Assembly (NCBI GenBank): GCA_022496805.1 | Contig: CM040088.1 | Span: 29,208,452-29,272,451, forward strand | Length of the DNA: 64,000 nt | Direction: 5' to 3' | Source of the DNA: Pohlia nutans | Taxonomy: Eukaryota; Streptophyta; Bryopsida; Bryales; Mniaceae | Part shown: positions 45,652-57,436 of the stretch, piece by piece | Layout of the letters: the number at the start of each line of letters is the position of its first letter | Numbering within the stretch: position 1 is the stretch's first letter | Position numbers and translations under genes: made by a program | Notes under the pieces: model-generated | Databases searched by the model: none | Told to the model about the DNA's origin: nothing | The model's input: only the letters and a program-made list of their open reading frames with translations

Positions 45652-48600
45652 TTACAGTTTGGGAATTTTCAGACGTTGGTAGCGAAGGTTGCCTCCTCTA
45701 GATGAGAGAAACAGATAAACCAGAATAGCCAACACTGAGAGTAGAGGCAAGAGATACATGGGATGGTATTGAGCTGAAAATGTATCATCTAAATGCACTT
45801 CTTTCCTATGTTGCATTCGTGTTGGCTTCCAGGAAACCATCTCCACAGGTGGCTGCTTCTGTGCAGTAGCCAAGGATGATGATGTCTCCAGTTCCTCAAG
45901 GACTGGTGCTTCTGTTGCAGTCTCGTCAACACGCAATTTTTGCTCGTCAAATTGACCTCTCAACCGAGCACCAGTAGGCAATGGATCAAGGATGAAGTCC
46001 AGTGTCACGGCAGTTCCATTCGGAAGGAATATAGCAGTACTGCGACTCGAGAATCCCGCCATGCTCGCTGCCACTGCGAACCCCACATACACTGTTTTAA
46101 TCCCTAAAAGACCAAAGATTCATGGTTTTAAATGACAAATTCAATCGATCATAATGTGAATAACATATTGTATGTGGGACCAGATTTTATATCACTGAAT
46201 TCAGTGAAGAACATTGCATTTGTTAGTCAAAACAAAAATAAATTTGAACAACAAGAAGTCCTCGTAGAACCTACTCAAAACTGCTAAAAAAAAAAAAACA
46301 TGGGGCCCAATTTGGGCTTCTTGGTCCTTTGGGGTTAAATGCTGTACATATGTACTACCCATGAAAATTGTACTACTTTACAAGAATAAATATTTCCAAA
46401 GAGCAACCTTCATAAACTTGGCCTGGTGCTAGAAGGCGATGATAGTCTCCAAATTCAGCACTTGCATTTATCTGTCAAAGAAAGAAAGCGCGTTAAATAG
46501 CCCTGAAATGACTACCGGTAATATTTTCTGCTCTAATACACACTTCAAAGAATTTGAGGAAATCATATATTATAGCACATCTAGAGTCAATGAACATTCG
46601 TATTATTTTGCAAAGGGAGCGTCAAAGTCATTCAGAATTTTGAAACGAACTGTCTAGGACATCGTATACAATGAGAAAATGAGAGTTGCGAAGAAGACTG
46701 CTGACTATGGAGGCCGTTATTTGTTTGAGGCAAATCGATACATGTTTGGAAGGCCATAAATGTCACTGCCTCAAGCTATTGTTCATATCTCTTCAAAGAA
46801 TTCTAGTACCAGGAATTCGTAGAAACGCACCGAATGGTTGATGCCGGTGACATTAATTGTAGCAGCCAATGGCTTCCCTCCTCTTGATGACATAACACGC
46901 CCATGCACTCCTGACTGAAATGGGTACAACAATTGGATTCTGTTACTTTCTTGTAGCATTCGATGTTCAGAATTAGATATCTTCCCAACAGGACAGAGTG
47001 TCCACTCTCTAAAGCCTTTATCGTAGATTCGGTTTTAACCCCTAAAGGACCAAATTGGGCCACATGTTCTTTTTAACAGTTTTGAGTAGGTTCTATGTAG
47101 ACTTTCTTTTGTTCCAATTTGTTTGTTTTCTTACCAACACATGCAATGTTCTTCACTGATTCCAGTGATATAAAATTTGGTCCCGTCTTAATTATATTTC
47201 TCTCTGTATGAATAATTGAATTGGTCATTTTAAAACCATGAATCTTTGGTCCTTTAGGGGTTAAGCATTCTACGGATCCTGATGCATAGCAGAGTTTTAT
47301 GCAACAACCACTTCCTGAAATATACATACTCAGGCATTAATATCATGTCAGGAAAGTCACAGCCCATGAAACTCACCGTGACAGTTGCTGCCACAAGCTT
47401 CAGCATGCTCTTGCGATGTTGGCTCCAGATCTGAGGAACCTGTCAAATTTTGCTCCAAATATTAGTAAGAGTTCGCTACAAAATCATACCCTGATTATAA
47501 AAACATCAATAAAGGAGAAATAAATACCTCCATGAAAGGCGGCCACTTCATATCATTCATTTCCAAAGTTAGCTCCATGCAGTCTCCATGTAAGTAATTC
47601 CAATCCTGCATGCCCCCATAGAGTGGGTACCTGCAGAAACAGACATCCAAATCATGTGTATTTCCTACTTTAGATGCAGTCAAATACCTATTTTATGAAA
47701 GATACTTATTGAAAATGTTGAGGAAATTCATTTGCATATCCTCAACTCAAACTTTTGAAGACCACCAAGCTCTTACACACCTCTTACACACCTAATAATG
47801 ATAGACCACCAAGATCTTCCATACCTTTTAACTATTTAGAGTGAACAAATAAGAGTATAATAAAGCAAAATTCGTGGTATCTTCTTCAAACTTTGATGGA
47901 CTTTACGGATAACTCTAATACATTGTTCTGAGACTCAGTGAACTACACCCCAGAATTCAGGAGGCAATTGAGGCTCTGTTGACACTGACCTACTTTGGTA
48001 GACTTCTGACAGCATGGTTTTTTATACTGATTCGTGCTCTGATCTCAAATATTAACTCCAAAAAGACAGCTATTTATCAAACGAATCAATCCTAGCCAAC
48101 AGGTTCGATACTAATCTTACCAAGCAGCACCATTTGTGACACCACCAGCAAACTCCTTGCTCTTGAACATCAAAGGATGATTGGCAGCGTAAACGCCAGC
48201 CAGATATTTGAAAGTGCTGTCATCTGGTGAGGAAGCATACGTTTGACTGCACAGCCCAGGCAATAATAATAATAATGAGGAGAACGGAGCACTGATTTCC
48301 AATATGATTTTGCAAAAATAGACAACAACAATGCTATAAAAGCAGATTAGAGCATGAAACAATACAAGTGATACGTACTTTATGTCAGGGTTGCCGTCAT
48401 AAGGGTAATTAGCAACAAGTGCCCCCTGTCATCAATATAATCATAATAAGTACACCAAGTCTGAGAATGCAAAACCGTGAGTGCATTCAGTGCAGTGTCT
48501 TGCAATCACAACCAACCCAGAAAGAAAGAGAGTTAGAGCATGCACACCCTACGCCTGTATCCACCCTTGACTCTGGAAATTGGATGAAATATGCTTGTAT

Positions 48601-51600
48601 TTAATGTTGTTTTTGCAGGGCAAGTGAGAGAGCCATGCCTTTTGGGCCAAATATAGTGATGCTTCTATAGTCCCTCTACAGCTAATTCAAGGAAGGGCTC
48701 AGTATCCTAAATTGATGGACAATAATGATTACCCATGTATAGTGATTGTGATTGGTTCTCACACTACACAGAGGGTGATTATATCGGTTCAAGAGTGTGG
48801 AGAGGATAGCTTCTGACACCAAATCTTGGATGTGATTATACTGGAGTGGGGTGAATTGAAGGGAGAAGGGTGCGCGTGCTCTTAGAATCACACCTCATGG
48901 AAGCTAGCTGATGCTGTGAAGCGAGTAGAACGAATCCATCCCATTACAGCACGCGTTTCGGCCTGTCGCTTCTCCTCAATATTATTCGCAGGGAAAAACT
49001 GTACACAAACGCTCATGTTGTTAGGCAATGCACAGTACACTGAAGTGGGAAACGCAGTGTGAGTATTTATATAAAAATCAGCTATTAACCCTTAAACGTC
49101 ACAGCGTCCAGAAACTGGACGACTAACAGATTCAAACCCGCCCTACGTTCTCATCAATGCTTGGATGAAAGTCATCCAATTTTTTGGAGATTCTTCACCA
49201 AGTTGTTGTCCTATCTAACGGTTGGATTTAGTCATACTTGATTACATATTTTTCTAAAATTATAAATGTAGAAGTATGTCAAGTCGTTGACCAAGCCAAA
49301 ATTGCATTGACTGTAGTTCAAAACTGGCCTTGCAAAAATGAGGTCATAGATTTAAGAAACACAAAAATTCCAAAGAATCACCACGTTTAAGAGTATCTCA
49401 TTTCAAATTCATTCCAACAAATTTTACTCAAAAAATATTAAAATTTTGTTTGTAATCGAATTTAGAAGGAATTTTTAATTTTAACTTTCAAATTTTATAA
49501 TAAAATATTGGTGATAGTATTAGTGAATTGAACCGTACGGATGGGATCTAAAATTCACAATCTAGAACTTTCATTTGTATATCAATACCAAAATATTCTT
49601 CTAAATAGTACTTTATGATGATTTTTCTCAAATTGTCAATTCCAGGGACACCCTGGTACGTTTAGGGGTTGAATCTAAACCTGGACACACAAGAAACCCA
49701 ATCGTACTAGTCATTTTGTACCACTTACTGATAAACAATGAGATGACAATACTGAGTTAAAAAACAAGCCATCTTTGATTGGTACTATACTACAGTGCAC
49801 AAGGAAAGTTGGTCAGGAATGTAACAAGAAACAACATCATGTGATGATGATATACCTGATCGGGGAAGTCACGGTTGAGATCGATCTTGTGTGCATTATT
49901 TCTTGTAGGTTTTGGCAGTGCAGCAAAACCATCTGGGTTCATGGATGGGAGTAGATGCAGATGTAACTTATCTACGATCAGAGTGGCCTGCGTCAGTTTC
50001 CACCACAAGACAACTGGTCATGACGAATTTTTTTATTAACCCCTAAAGGACCAAGACGCCCAAATTAGGCCTCATGTTTTCTATAGCAGTTTTGAAAAGG
50101 TCCTATGTAGACTTGCTTTTATTCAAATTTATTTGTCTTTTGATCAATGTTCTTCACTGATTCCAGTGATACAAAATCTGGTCCTATCTGAATTATATTT
50201 TTCACAATATGATTGATTGAATTTTTCATTTTAAAACTATGAATCCTTGGTCCTTTCAGGGTTAAGAAAGAAGCTGGGCAAATGTCACTTAGCAACACAG
50301 CAGGCCATCGAAACAGGATTGAGCGTTTACAAACACATTACCTCAGTAAGGATGAGTAAAGAACATGCCCCCACAGTTATAACGTAAACCACCCTATTTG
50401 TGTCACTATGTATCAGTGTCTTACATTTAAAATTCTAATATGTACACCACTAGAACATAGTGGCACAAATAGGGTAGTTTACCTTGTGTTGCAACAGGAT
50501 CCACAGGAGAAAAACGTACATCAATTTGCACTAGGATATTGAACTTAAACAGATATATTAGTTAAAGAAGAAATCATCATAGTTACCAAAGGGTCTTTCC
50601 GATAATTGTCGCACAGCCAATCTGCCAGCAGAAGCACCAACTCGCGCCCAAGAGGCTCATCTCCATGCATGTTCCCCACATACTGACAGCACCAAAACAG
50701 ATTCAAAAAGTGTCCAGTGATCTCTGTTATAAAGGACTGAGAGTTAGAATTGATAGTGAAAATCATTCATACCTTAAAGGCAGGTTCAGGTTCCGAAACT
50801 CCAGGCTTGTCTGAAATTTCCAATGCCCACTATATCCAGCGATATCAAGCATTATTCAAACAGAAAAACCTCACACAGATGGTTCTCCACAAGCCGTCTT
50901 TAATTATCCCCTAAACGACCAAGAAGCCCAAATTGGGCCTCATGTTTTTTATAGCAGTTTTGAATAGGTCTTATATAGACTTCCTTTTGTTCAAACTTAT
51001 TTGTCTTTTGATCAAAACATGCAATGTTCTTCACTAATTCCAGTGATATAAAATCCGGTCCTATCTAAATTATATCTTTCACAATATGATCGATTGATTT
51101 TGTCATTTTAAAACTATGAATCCTTGGTCCTTTAAGGGTTAATACTAAAACCGTTTCTTATACTGACCCCTGTTACTAACAGCTACTCAACCATTCCATA
51201 CGCTTGGCTCGTGCAAGTGGTGTAAGCATGAGTTAGCTAAACGTATATGGCCACTGATCTGAATAAAAATGGGGTTGTCTATTATCATTTATGATAGTCT
51301 ACAATCCCCCCACTTCGAAATTGCATAAGAAATTCGACAAGAATTTGATCTCTAGAGAGTTTGGCTAAGTGATCTCTCCACAGCTCTATAAAAATCATAC
51401 TCCTACATATTGGTTAAAATGCTTAAGATATCCTCTACCTTACATGTTAATCCAACATATTAGATGTTAAATATTACATGTTACATGTTACATATTTTAG
51501 GCAACTAAAATCTAAATCCAGAATTGATGGGATTCATACAGGACGAGAACAAAATGGTCCATGAAGAAAGCTTACCAAAGGTACACCAAGCGTGCTATTC

Positions 51601-52461
51601 CCTATGCTGCAACCCACCAAACATCCACTCAGCACAAAAAATAAACATCAATGACTATCAACAAGTGCTTTCTCATGTCCGTCATTTGAAAGACTAGTAC
51701 AGTGTTCAGAAGAGTACTTACGTGTAAAGCCTAGATATGTGACTGCAACGGTGAGTAAAGTTTTGAAGAGCTAATTCCAGTTCTGAGTTACTTTTGTAAT
51801 GAGGCTCTACGGTAGTAACATTGACCGTTCTCCCTGCAAAAACCAATGCCACCCCAAAGCTAAGCAGTAGAAATTTAAATCAAATGCTTTAAACTCTGTT
51901 CTCGATACCTTCATTCCTCAACGCAGTCTAATATAATGTAGATCAAAAACAAGGGTCAACAAATTGCACTTAATACGGAAGATACTAAAATCCTCAATCA
52001 AATACTGAAAGTAGAAAACGTGTTCCACTAATTGCATGAAATCCCAATATGGCGGAGATTAATCAACTGACGCTCTACCGGTAAAATTCACAGCTAACGA
52101 TCATAAACATTAGGAAGCAGCACTTGTCAGAAAGCTTATTAAATGAAATTAGGTTACATGCTTCGATCCATTATTTTCATAAACCCTGTGACAGATTGAG
52201 AATCTTAAAACAAGGCTAACGATCGTGAAAGACCGAACGCTACAATGATAGTAGCCCAGCACTACTTCGTTGATTCCAAGGCGCAACAAGAATTGGCAAA
52301 ACGAAATTTCAAAAAGCTTTTGACACCGAGTTCGCAGCATCGGTGCTGCTCTTAAAATCTTCTTGCGGTACTTAACAATTACCTGAGCTCGCATCGGATC
52401 GCCCCAAGAGCAGCACCAAAACCAAAATCACACAACCCCGAATTCCAAACAACGCAGACAT
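45652..52461 (-). CDS. SOL1: SOL1 / carboxypeptidase D-like zinc carboxypeptidase (M14B), type I membrane protein
   Basis: Fourteen exons: 52461-52383, 51833-51722, 51606-51576, 50829-50773, 50682-50587, 49987-49856, 48998-48894, 48425-48379, 48246-48121, 47630-47528, 47439-47377, 46914-46831, 46471-46408 and 46091-45652. Borders are GT-AG, phases fit, 512 residues. Signal peptide 1-25 ([14 protein letters not shown]). Zinc ligands His99 and Glu102 in [12 protein letters not shown] and His203 in TASASFHEG. Substrate-carboxylate Arg164 in DLNRDFPDQ, Tyr274 in GGMQDWNY, catalytic Glu285 in MELTLEM. The transthyretin-like domain follows ([29 protein letters not shown]). Membrane helix about 478-496 and a short basic tail. 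Arabidopsis SOL1 trims C-terminal Arg/Lys from CLE19 precursor in endosomes; the same reaction is inferred here. HEG replaces the usual HGG at the third ligand. Five TTAA elements lie in its introns. Confidence 0.94.
46101..46334 (+). mobile_element. TTAA-family B MITE next to a splice acceptor of the carboxypeptidase gene
   Basis: TTAA at 46097-46100 and 46335-46338; ends TCCCTAAAAGACCAAAG and TTGGTCCTTTGGGG. On the coding strand its edge is 9 nt before the last intron's AG/exon junction (46092/46091). Confidence 0.92.
47039..47260 (-). mobile_element. TTAA-family B MITE in a carboxypeptidase intron
   Basis: Perfect TTAA at 47035-47038 and 47261-47264; ends CCCCTAAAGGACCAA and TTTGGTCCTTTAGGGG. 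222 bp. Confidence 0.94.
49089..49668 (+). mobile_element. TTAA-family F element in a carboxypeptidase intron
   Basis: TTAA at 49085-49088, TTGA at 49669-49672; ends CCCTTAAACGTC and TACGTTTAGGGG. Clear subterminal palindrome GCGTCCAGAAACTGGACG. 580 bp. Confidence 0.9.
50040..50261 (-). mobile_element. TTAA-family B MITE in a carboxypeptidase intron
   Basis: TTAA at 50036-50039 and 50262-50265; ends CCCCTAAAGGACCAAG and CTTGGTCCTTTCAGGG. 222 bp. Confidence 0.94.
50908..51138 (-). mobile_element. TTAA-family B MITE in a carboxypeptidase intron
   Basis: Left TTAT then CCCCTAAACGACCAAG; right CTTGGTCCTTTAAGGG then TTAA (51139-51142). 231 bp. Confidence 0.9.
51165..51450 (+). repeat. Dispersed repeat H, copy 3, in a carboxypeptidase intron
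   Basis: GTTACTAACAGC, AGTGGTGTAAGCATGAGTTA, AAATGGGGTTGTCTATTATC; see copies at 18070 and 44440. Confidence 0.65.
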
Positions 52462-53035
52462 CGCCCCTGCCTGTCTGCTTCACAATCACACATGACCCCA
52501 ATTTCCCTACAACTAACACACTCACTTCGAAAATCCCTCAAAAATCAACCCTCCCAGTCCGTCACTTCCACCGAAAATTAGAATACCTCGTGTCAGATCA
52601 TCCGAAATCAATGGCAGCATAGGAACTATAGCCGAGCAGATTAAAGTCCCAGCAGTAGTGGTAGTACCTTCGAGGGTTAGTTGACTTTCTACATAAGAAT
52701 GTGGACTCAGTCATTAGGTTTGTATGCACATGAGATGGTACGACAACCAAAACGAGAAGTGGCTATTCTTGTAGCGTTCGATCTTTCATTGTTGCGCCTC
52801 GGAATCAACAAAGGACATATTAATAATAAGTCTAAGTGATCTGAATTAGGTTAAGTTTTGAATCGTGTCTACAGTGAAGTAACGAGGACTTTTTTGAGGA
52901 CGAGGGTTGTGATAGTGCGAGCCGGTGTTGTGTGTGATTTCGGATATGGTTTTCAGTGAGAGGGTTGAAATTGGTGGTGGTGAAGAGTGCAATTGTGCGA
53001 GGTTTGATTTGCAATGGCCGTGGCCTTGTGAGCTT
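52462..53035 (-). promoter_or_regulatory. Upstream region of the carboxypeptidase gene
   Basis: Non-repetitive sequence upstream of the ATG at 52461, with mixed base composition. No confident core element. Confidence 0.4.
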
Positions 53036-53062
53036 TCGAGGTTTAGGGTTTAGGGTTTAGGC
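53036..53062. repeat. Short telomere-like (TTTAGGG)n run
   Basis: Three TTTAGG(G) units upstream of the carboxypeptidase gene, inverted relative to the run at 45565-45645. A further TTAGGGTTTAGGG lies at 53223-53236. Confidence 0.8.
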
Positions 53063-53235
53063 CTCATGTGGTCTTGTTTTTGGCAGTTTTGAGTACCGGT
53101 AGCTCATCTGGGGACATTCTTATTTAATGATGTTTTGACCAATGTTCTTCACTGGTTCTGGTGATATAAAATTTGACCCCCATCTGATGAATTGGGTCAT
53201 TTCGAAAACCATAAATTTTTGGTTAGGGTTTAGGG
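53058..53235 (-). mobile_element. Degenerate TTAA-family B MITE
   Basis: Interior recognisable (GCCTCATG, GGCAGTTTTGAGTA, TGTTCTTCACTGGTTCTGGT). Both ends are replaced by TTTAGGG-type sequence. Confidence 0.6.
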
Positions 53236-53411
53236 TGCCCACACCTATCTCTGAATCCTCATAATGTTAGGACATCTGGAACAGGACCAATCAAACTCTG
53301 CACAAGGCTGGGAAAGCATCGTTTTGTCAGATATTTAACTTCGCTTCAAGGCAACCGAGTTGCTCATGAAAGGTAAGCGAACATTAATGTGGATTTCTGC
53401 TTCACAATTAA

Positions 53412-53980
53412 CCCCTAAATGCCTAAAGCCCTCTTCAAATTTGGCAGTTTTGCAAAGATGGATTATAAAATGCAACCTAGAGGGATATTTTGAACTTGAT
53501 ATATGAATAAAAGTTGTACGTTATGAATTTTAGATTCTATCCATACGGTTAAATCTATGATTGCTATTACCAATAATTTTGTATAAAATTTGAAACGTGA
53601 AATTCAAAATTATTTTGTAACTCAATTACGAATAAGATATTGACAATCTACAGATGAAATTCTTTGTGATTGGTTGAAATGTAATACTCTAAGTATAGTG
53701 ATTTTTGGAGATTTTTTGGTTGCTTAATTTTATGAGTTGACTTTTTTTTTACCACTTTTACACTGAAATCTTCAAAATTTTGGGTGAATCACTACAACAT
53801 GAAATGAGGCATAAAAATTTCACAAATCATCTCCTTTCTAATCGGATCACATATGCATGAAGCTAACTTCCCATAGAATCTACAGTAAAAATCCCACACT
53901 GCAAAAAATGCATGACGGATGAGAATCTACGGATGAAATTTGTACATCGTCCAAAAAATGGACGCTTAGGCAGTTAGGGG
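53412..53980 (+). mobile_element. TTAA-family A element
   Basis: TTAA at 53408-53411 and 53981-53984; ends CCCCTAAATGCC and GGCAGTTAGGGG. Subterminal CGTCCAAAAAATGGACG palindrome. 569 bp. Confidence 0.9.
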
Positions 53981-53984
53981 TTAA

Positions 53985-54165
53985 ACTCTAAAGGACCAAG
54001 AAGCTCAAATTGGGTTTCCGTTTTGAGTAGGGCTTTTGTTTGTTCAATTTTATTCAACATATGCAATGTTCTTCACTGATTCTAGTCGTAGCGTCATTTG
54101 AATTATGTTTTTTACATTATGATCAATCGAATTGGTAGGGTTGATCCCCCTAAGGAATCAAGGTT
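53985..54165 (-). mobile_element. Truncated TTAA-family B MITE
   Basis: Shares the TTAA at 53981-53984 with the previous element. Left end ACTCTAAAGGACCAAGAAGC; the right part is decayed (AAGGAATCAAGG). A B-type right end occurs at 54785-54812. Confidence 0.65.
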
Positions 54166-54184
54166 TAGTGGTTTAGGGTTTTAA

Positions 54185-54776
54185 TCCCTACCTACCCAAC
54201 CATGCATATTTTGCATGATGTATAGAAGCAAACTTTTCGTTTTCTCATCCATCATGCACTTTTCGCAATGTGAATTTTTTACTAAATTTTCTATGGGAAG
54301 TGAGCTTCATGCACGTGTGATCCGATTAGAAAGTTGATGATTTGTGAAACTTTTATGCCTCATTTCATGTTGGAGTGATTCACCAAAAATTTCAAAGATT
54401 TCACTCTAAATGTGTTTTTGGAAAAATAATTTCATAAAATCAAGCAACCAAAAAATCTCCAAAAATCACTACACTTAGAGTATTGCATTTCAACCCATCA
54501 CAACAAATTTCATTCACAAATTGCCAATATCTTATACGTAATCAAATTACAAAATAATTTTGAATTTTAAGTTTCAAAATTTTATAAAAAAAATATTGGT
54601 GATAGCAATCGCAGATCTAACCATATGGATAGAATCCAACTTCATAATTATACAACTAAATTCATAATGTACAACTTTTATTCATACATCAAGTTCAAAA
54701 TATCCCTCTTAGTTGCATTTTATAATGCATCTTTGCAAAAATGCCCAATTTGGAGAGGAGTGAGGACGTTTAGAGG
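54185..54776 (-). mobile_element. TTAA-family A element
   Basis: TTAA at 54181-54184 and 54777-54780; ends TCCCTACCTACCC and GAGGACGTTTAGAGG. 592 bp. It contains a small local duplication of TTCATAAT.TACAACT near 54650-54675. Confidence 0.88.
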
Positions 54777-54780
54777 TTAA

Positions 54781-55696
54781 ACCCATTAATCCTTGGTTCT
54801 TTGGGGGTTCAACCTCACGAGTTGTGTTGTTGTGTAATTAAATTGTCCTGTACGAAATGGTAGAGATGTAGAATAGCCGAGCTTATTGTATTTATGAACA
54901 CCAAAGGTCAATGTGATACGACCCTAAACCCTAATTTTTGGATTCAATCTGAAGCTGAATACTCGGTAGGGTTTGTGATTTCTGAAGCTCTGCTATTCTA
55001 CATGCTAGCCCACGAAATTGGCAAAACTTGCTGATGCCACATGTATATGTATACAATTTGGTTGCATTTTGTGCCAGACAATTTGAGCGAAAACGTGGCC
55101 CTTGTCTTCTTGAGGAGCAGTGGCAGAACACTGCAATTTTAATTCGCAAGTAGTAGGCAACTGTTTTTCTGACAGTCTCATGATTCTGAGCATGCATTAC
55201 AAATGCCAATACGTAGGAACTGCATCGCAAAGTCTCGCGTCACTCTGACACCCCTGATTTAGAATTTAGGCGAGAATCTCGCGTTGAAGTTGTGCACTCA
55301 GACACCCCCTCTTTGTGAGTTTTGGAAGGCGATTCTGATCTTTCCTTTTTCTGTGGGCCAGCTTTGACACTCTCTAACTTGATTGAAGGTGGGAACTCCA
55401 AAAGGAGATTGTAGACAGCGAGCATAAGTAAGTATTGGATTTTGACCTTCGAAAAGAAGCTTGCTCACCTTCATGTGCAGATGAGGCACTCCTTTTCAGC
55501 TGGCACTTGTCAAGTTCAAGGTTGGCTCCATCACTGACAGAGAAGTGAAAGTGTTGATGCGAGTGATGCTTTGGGAATGAATCGGAAAGGCTTTGTTTTC
55601 CAGCTGTCTCACAAGGCCAAGGAATTGCTATTGCATGAGTCCCGTTGTATTCATGAAGTCATAATAATCTGAATGGGAGTTCCGTGTTGTGTTCAG
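54781..55696. other. Non-repetitive spacer before the possible microprotein
   Basis: Mixed composition with short open frames in several directions. GAATCTCGCG-type direct and inverted blocks occur near 55220-55280. No family recognised. Confidence 0.45.
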
Positions 55697-56226
55697 GAAA
55701 GCTTTTGGAGGACAATGTCATGGCACTTCGACCAAGCAAATCGGCAGGTAAATCATATTATTTTGGTATTTGGAAAAGTCTTGTTGACAGCTTTGTTGTT
55801 GCTTGATGAATTTGCAAGCAAAAAACTGACGAAACTGTGACCTCTGAGTGAGTGGCGGTACACCAGCTATCTTAGTCGAGGGGTTAACCTCGAAACGCCT
55901 GAATTGGGCCTCATGTTCTTTTAGCAGTTTTGAGTACGTCCTATGTAGATATCCTTCTATTCAAATTTTATTCATTTTTACCAACATATGCAATGTTCTT
56001 CACTGATTCTAGTGATATAAAATCTGGTCCCATCTGAATTATCTTTTTCACAATATGATTGATTGAATTTGTCATCTTATAACCATGAATCCTTGGTCCT
56101 TTATTTCCTTTAGGGGTTAAGGCAGAAACTTCAAAATGCTTACTTGATTACAGGATTGATGTCTCTACCACTCTTCATTGCGTCGATCGCCCTCCTCAAG
56201 CGTGCTCTTACTTTGAAGGTATGATC
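55697..56226 (+). CDS. Possible two-exon microprotein (low confidence)
   Basis: Block 55697-55747 (acceptor TGTTCAG before, donor GTAAAT after) joins in phase with a block starting 56154 (acceptor TTACAG). From ATG 55720 it would read MALRPSKSAG then LMSLPLFIASIALLKRALTL, K and V, with TGA at 56222-56224: about 32 residues with one hydrophobic segment. The intron holds a B MITE. The second block could instead splice onward at GTATGA (56219). No family recognised; this may be chance. Confidence 0.25.
55888..56116 (-). mobile_element. TTAA-family B MITE
   Basis: TTAA at 55884-55887 and 56117-56120; left CCTCGAAACGCCTG, right CTTGGTCCTTTATTTCCTTT then AGGGG. The TCCTTTA duplication near the right end is local. 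Confidence 0.88.
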
Positions 56227-56909
56227 TGACACTTTTAGAATGTAATCATGTGTTGTGGACATGATTCATAGAAAATGAGAAAGTTCAGAATAATGTGGCG
56301 CACTTGAATAATTTGCGGCCATATAATGGTCAAGTCTTTGCAACTTTGCAGCTGAGAATGAACATGATATCAATATACATAACAAACTGTTATCATGAAT
56401 TATGCCTAATTTGCGTCCATTCTACGCCTTATGACCAGTCCAAAGTTAGAGGCTCAAGATGGTTATGATCAGACATAAATAAATGACATGTACGCGATTG
56501 TGGACGTTGAGATCTCACTTTTCAAGGTATGTCACATGTCACACTTTTCAATGTATGCGGTTGTCCTGCCTGCTCAGCAGAGGTGTCTCTTGTTTGTGAA
56601 GCAGGAGAGCATTATTATGTGACATAATTAAGAACTGTACTCCTGAAATTTTTAACAGTCAATTATGCCCAGCTCTAGATTAGTGCTGACATCAACTGAG
56701 TTTTAGCATTCTAATTTACATGATGCTTGGCTAACTTGAAGTTTCTTAACAAATTCCTTGCGTTGAAAAATATTGTCACTTGATGGTTTGCTATGATGGA
56801 TCAGTTACAAAGTATGAACACACATCTAATAAAACCAAATTCAGCTTTGGTAGATGGAAATTTTAATCTTTTCCAAAACAATTATAGAGTCGACCTCGCT
56901 ACCCATGTC
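56227..56909. other. Spacer, no gene seen
   Basis: No coding signal or terminal repeats recognised. Confidence 0.5.
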
Positions 56910-57432
56910 CTTAACCATGTCCTTAATAGACGACGAACAGATTGCAACCTTTCTCAACACTACATCCTATACAATTTTTCATCCATCCAAATTTCTCTTA
57001 GTTCTTGTGCTAGTTGACTATCATTCGTATGGTATGGATCTTCAAAATAAGATATTGTGATTTTTTGAAAAACAACACAACTAGTTTATGTCAAGTTTCA
57101 TTCTTAGTTCAAAAAGTGAGACTTTAAACATGATTTTCCAAAATTAGTATAATCAAATAATGGAAACCATACCATCTCGTAGTGCATGTTATTCCAATTT
57201 CATTATAATTTTTTTAATTTTTTTTTAATTTGAGATTTTAATTGAATTTTAAGAGAAAACTTGCAAAATTAATTTAAAATTATTAATAAAAAAACATGAT
57301 GAATCCAACTGTACAGATGTGATCTTTACATTGACATTTACAACTTTGCTTTGTACATCAACTTCATTTTTGTTGTTCATCAAACATTTTATAGCGAATC
57401 TTTGAAACAATGTTGAATCGGGACGTTAAAGG
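56910..57432 (+). mobile_element. TTAA-family G element, left end eroded
   Basis: Right end ATCGGGACGTTAAAGGG before TTAA (57433-57436). Interior matches 5036-5574 (TTCTTAGTTCAAAAAGTGAG, GGAAACCATACCATCTCGTA). Confidence 0.8.
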
Positions 57433-57436
57433 GTTA

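Noticed and set aside
46911..46914. Second CAG as alternative acceptor of the carboxypeptidase exon (TTTCAGTCAG)
   Set aside because: Using the second CAG removes 4 nt and breaks the reading frame; only the first fits SGVHGRV.
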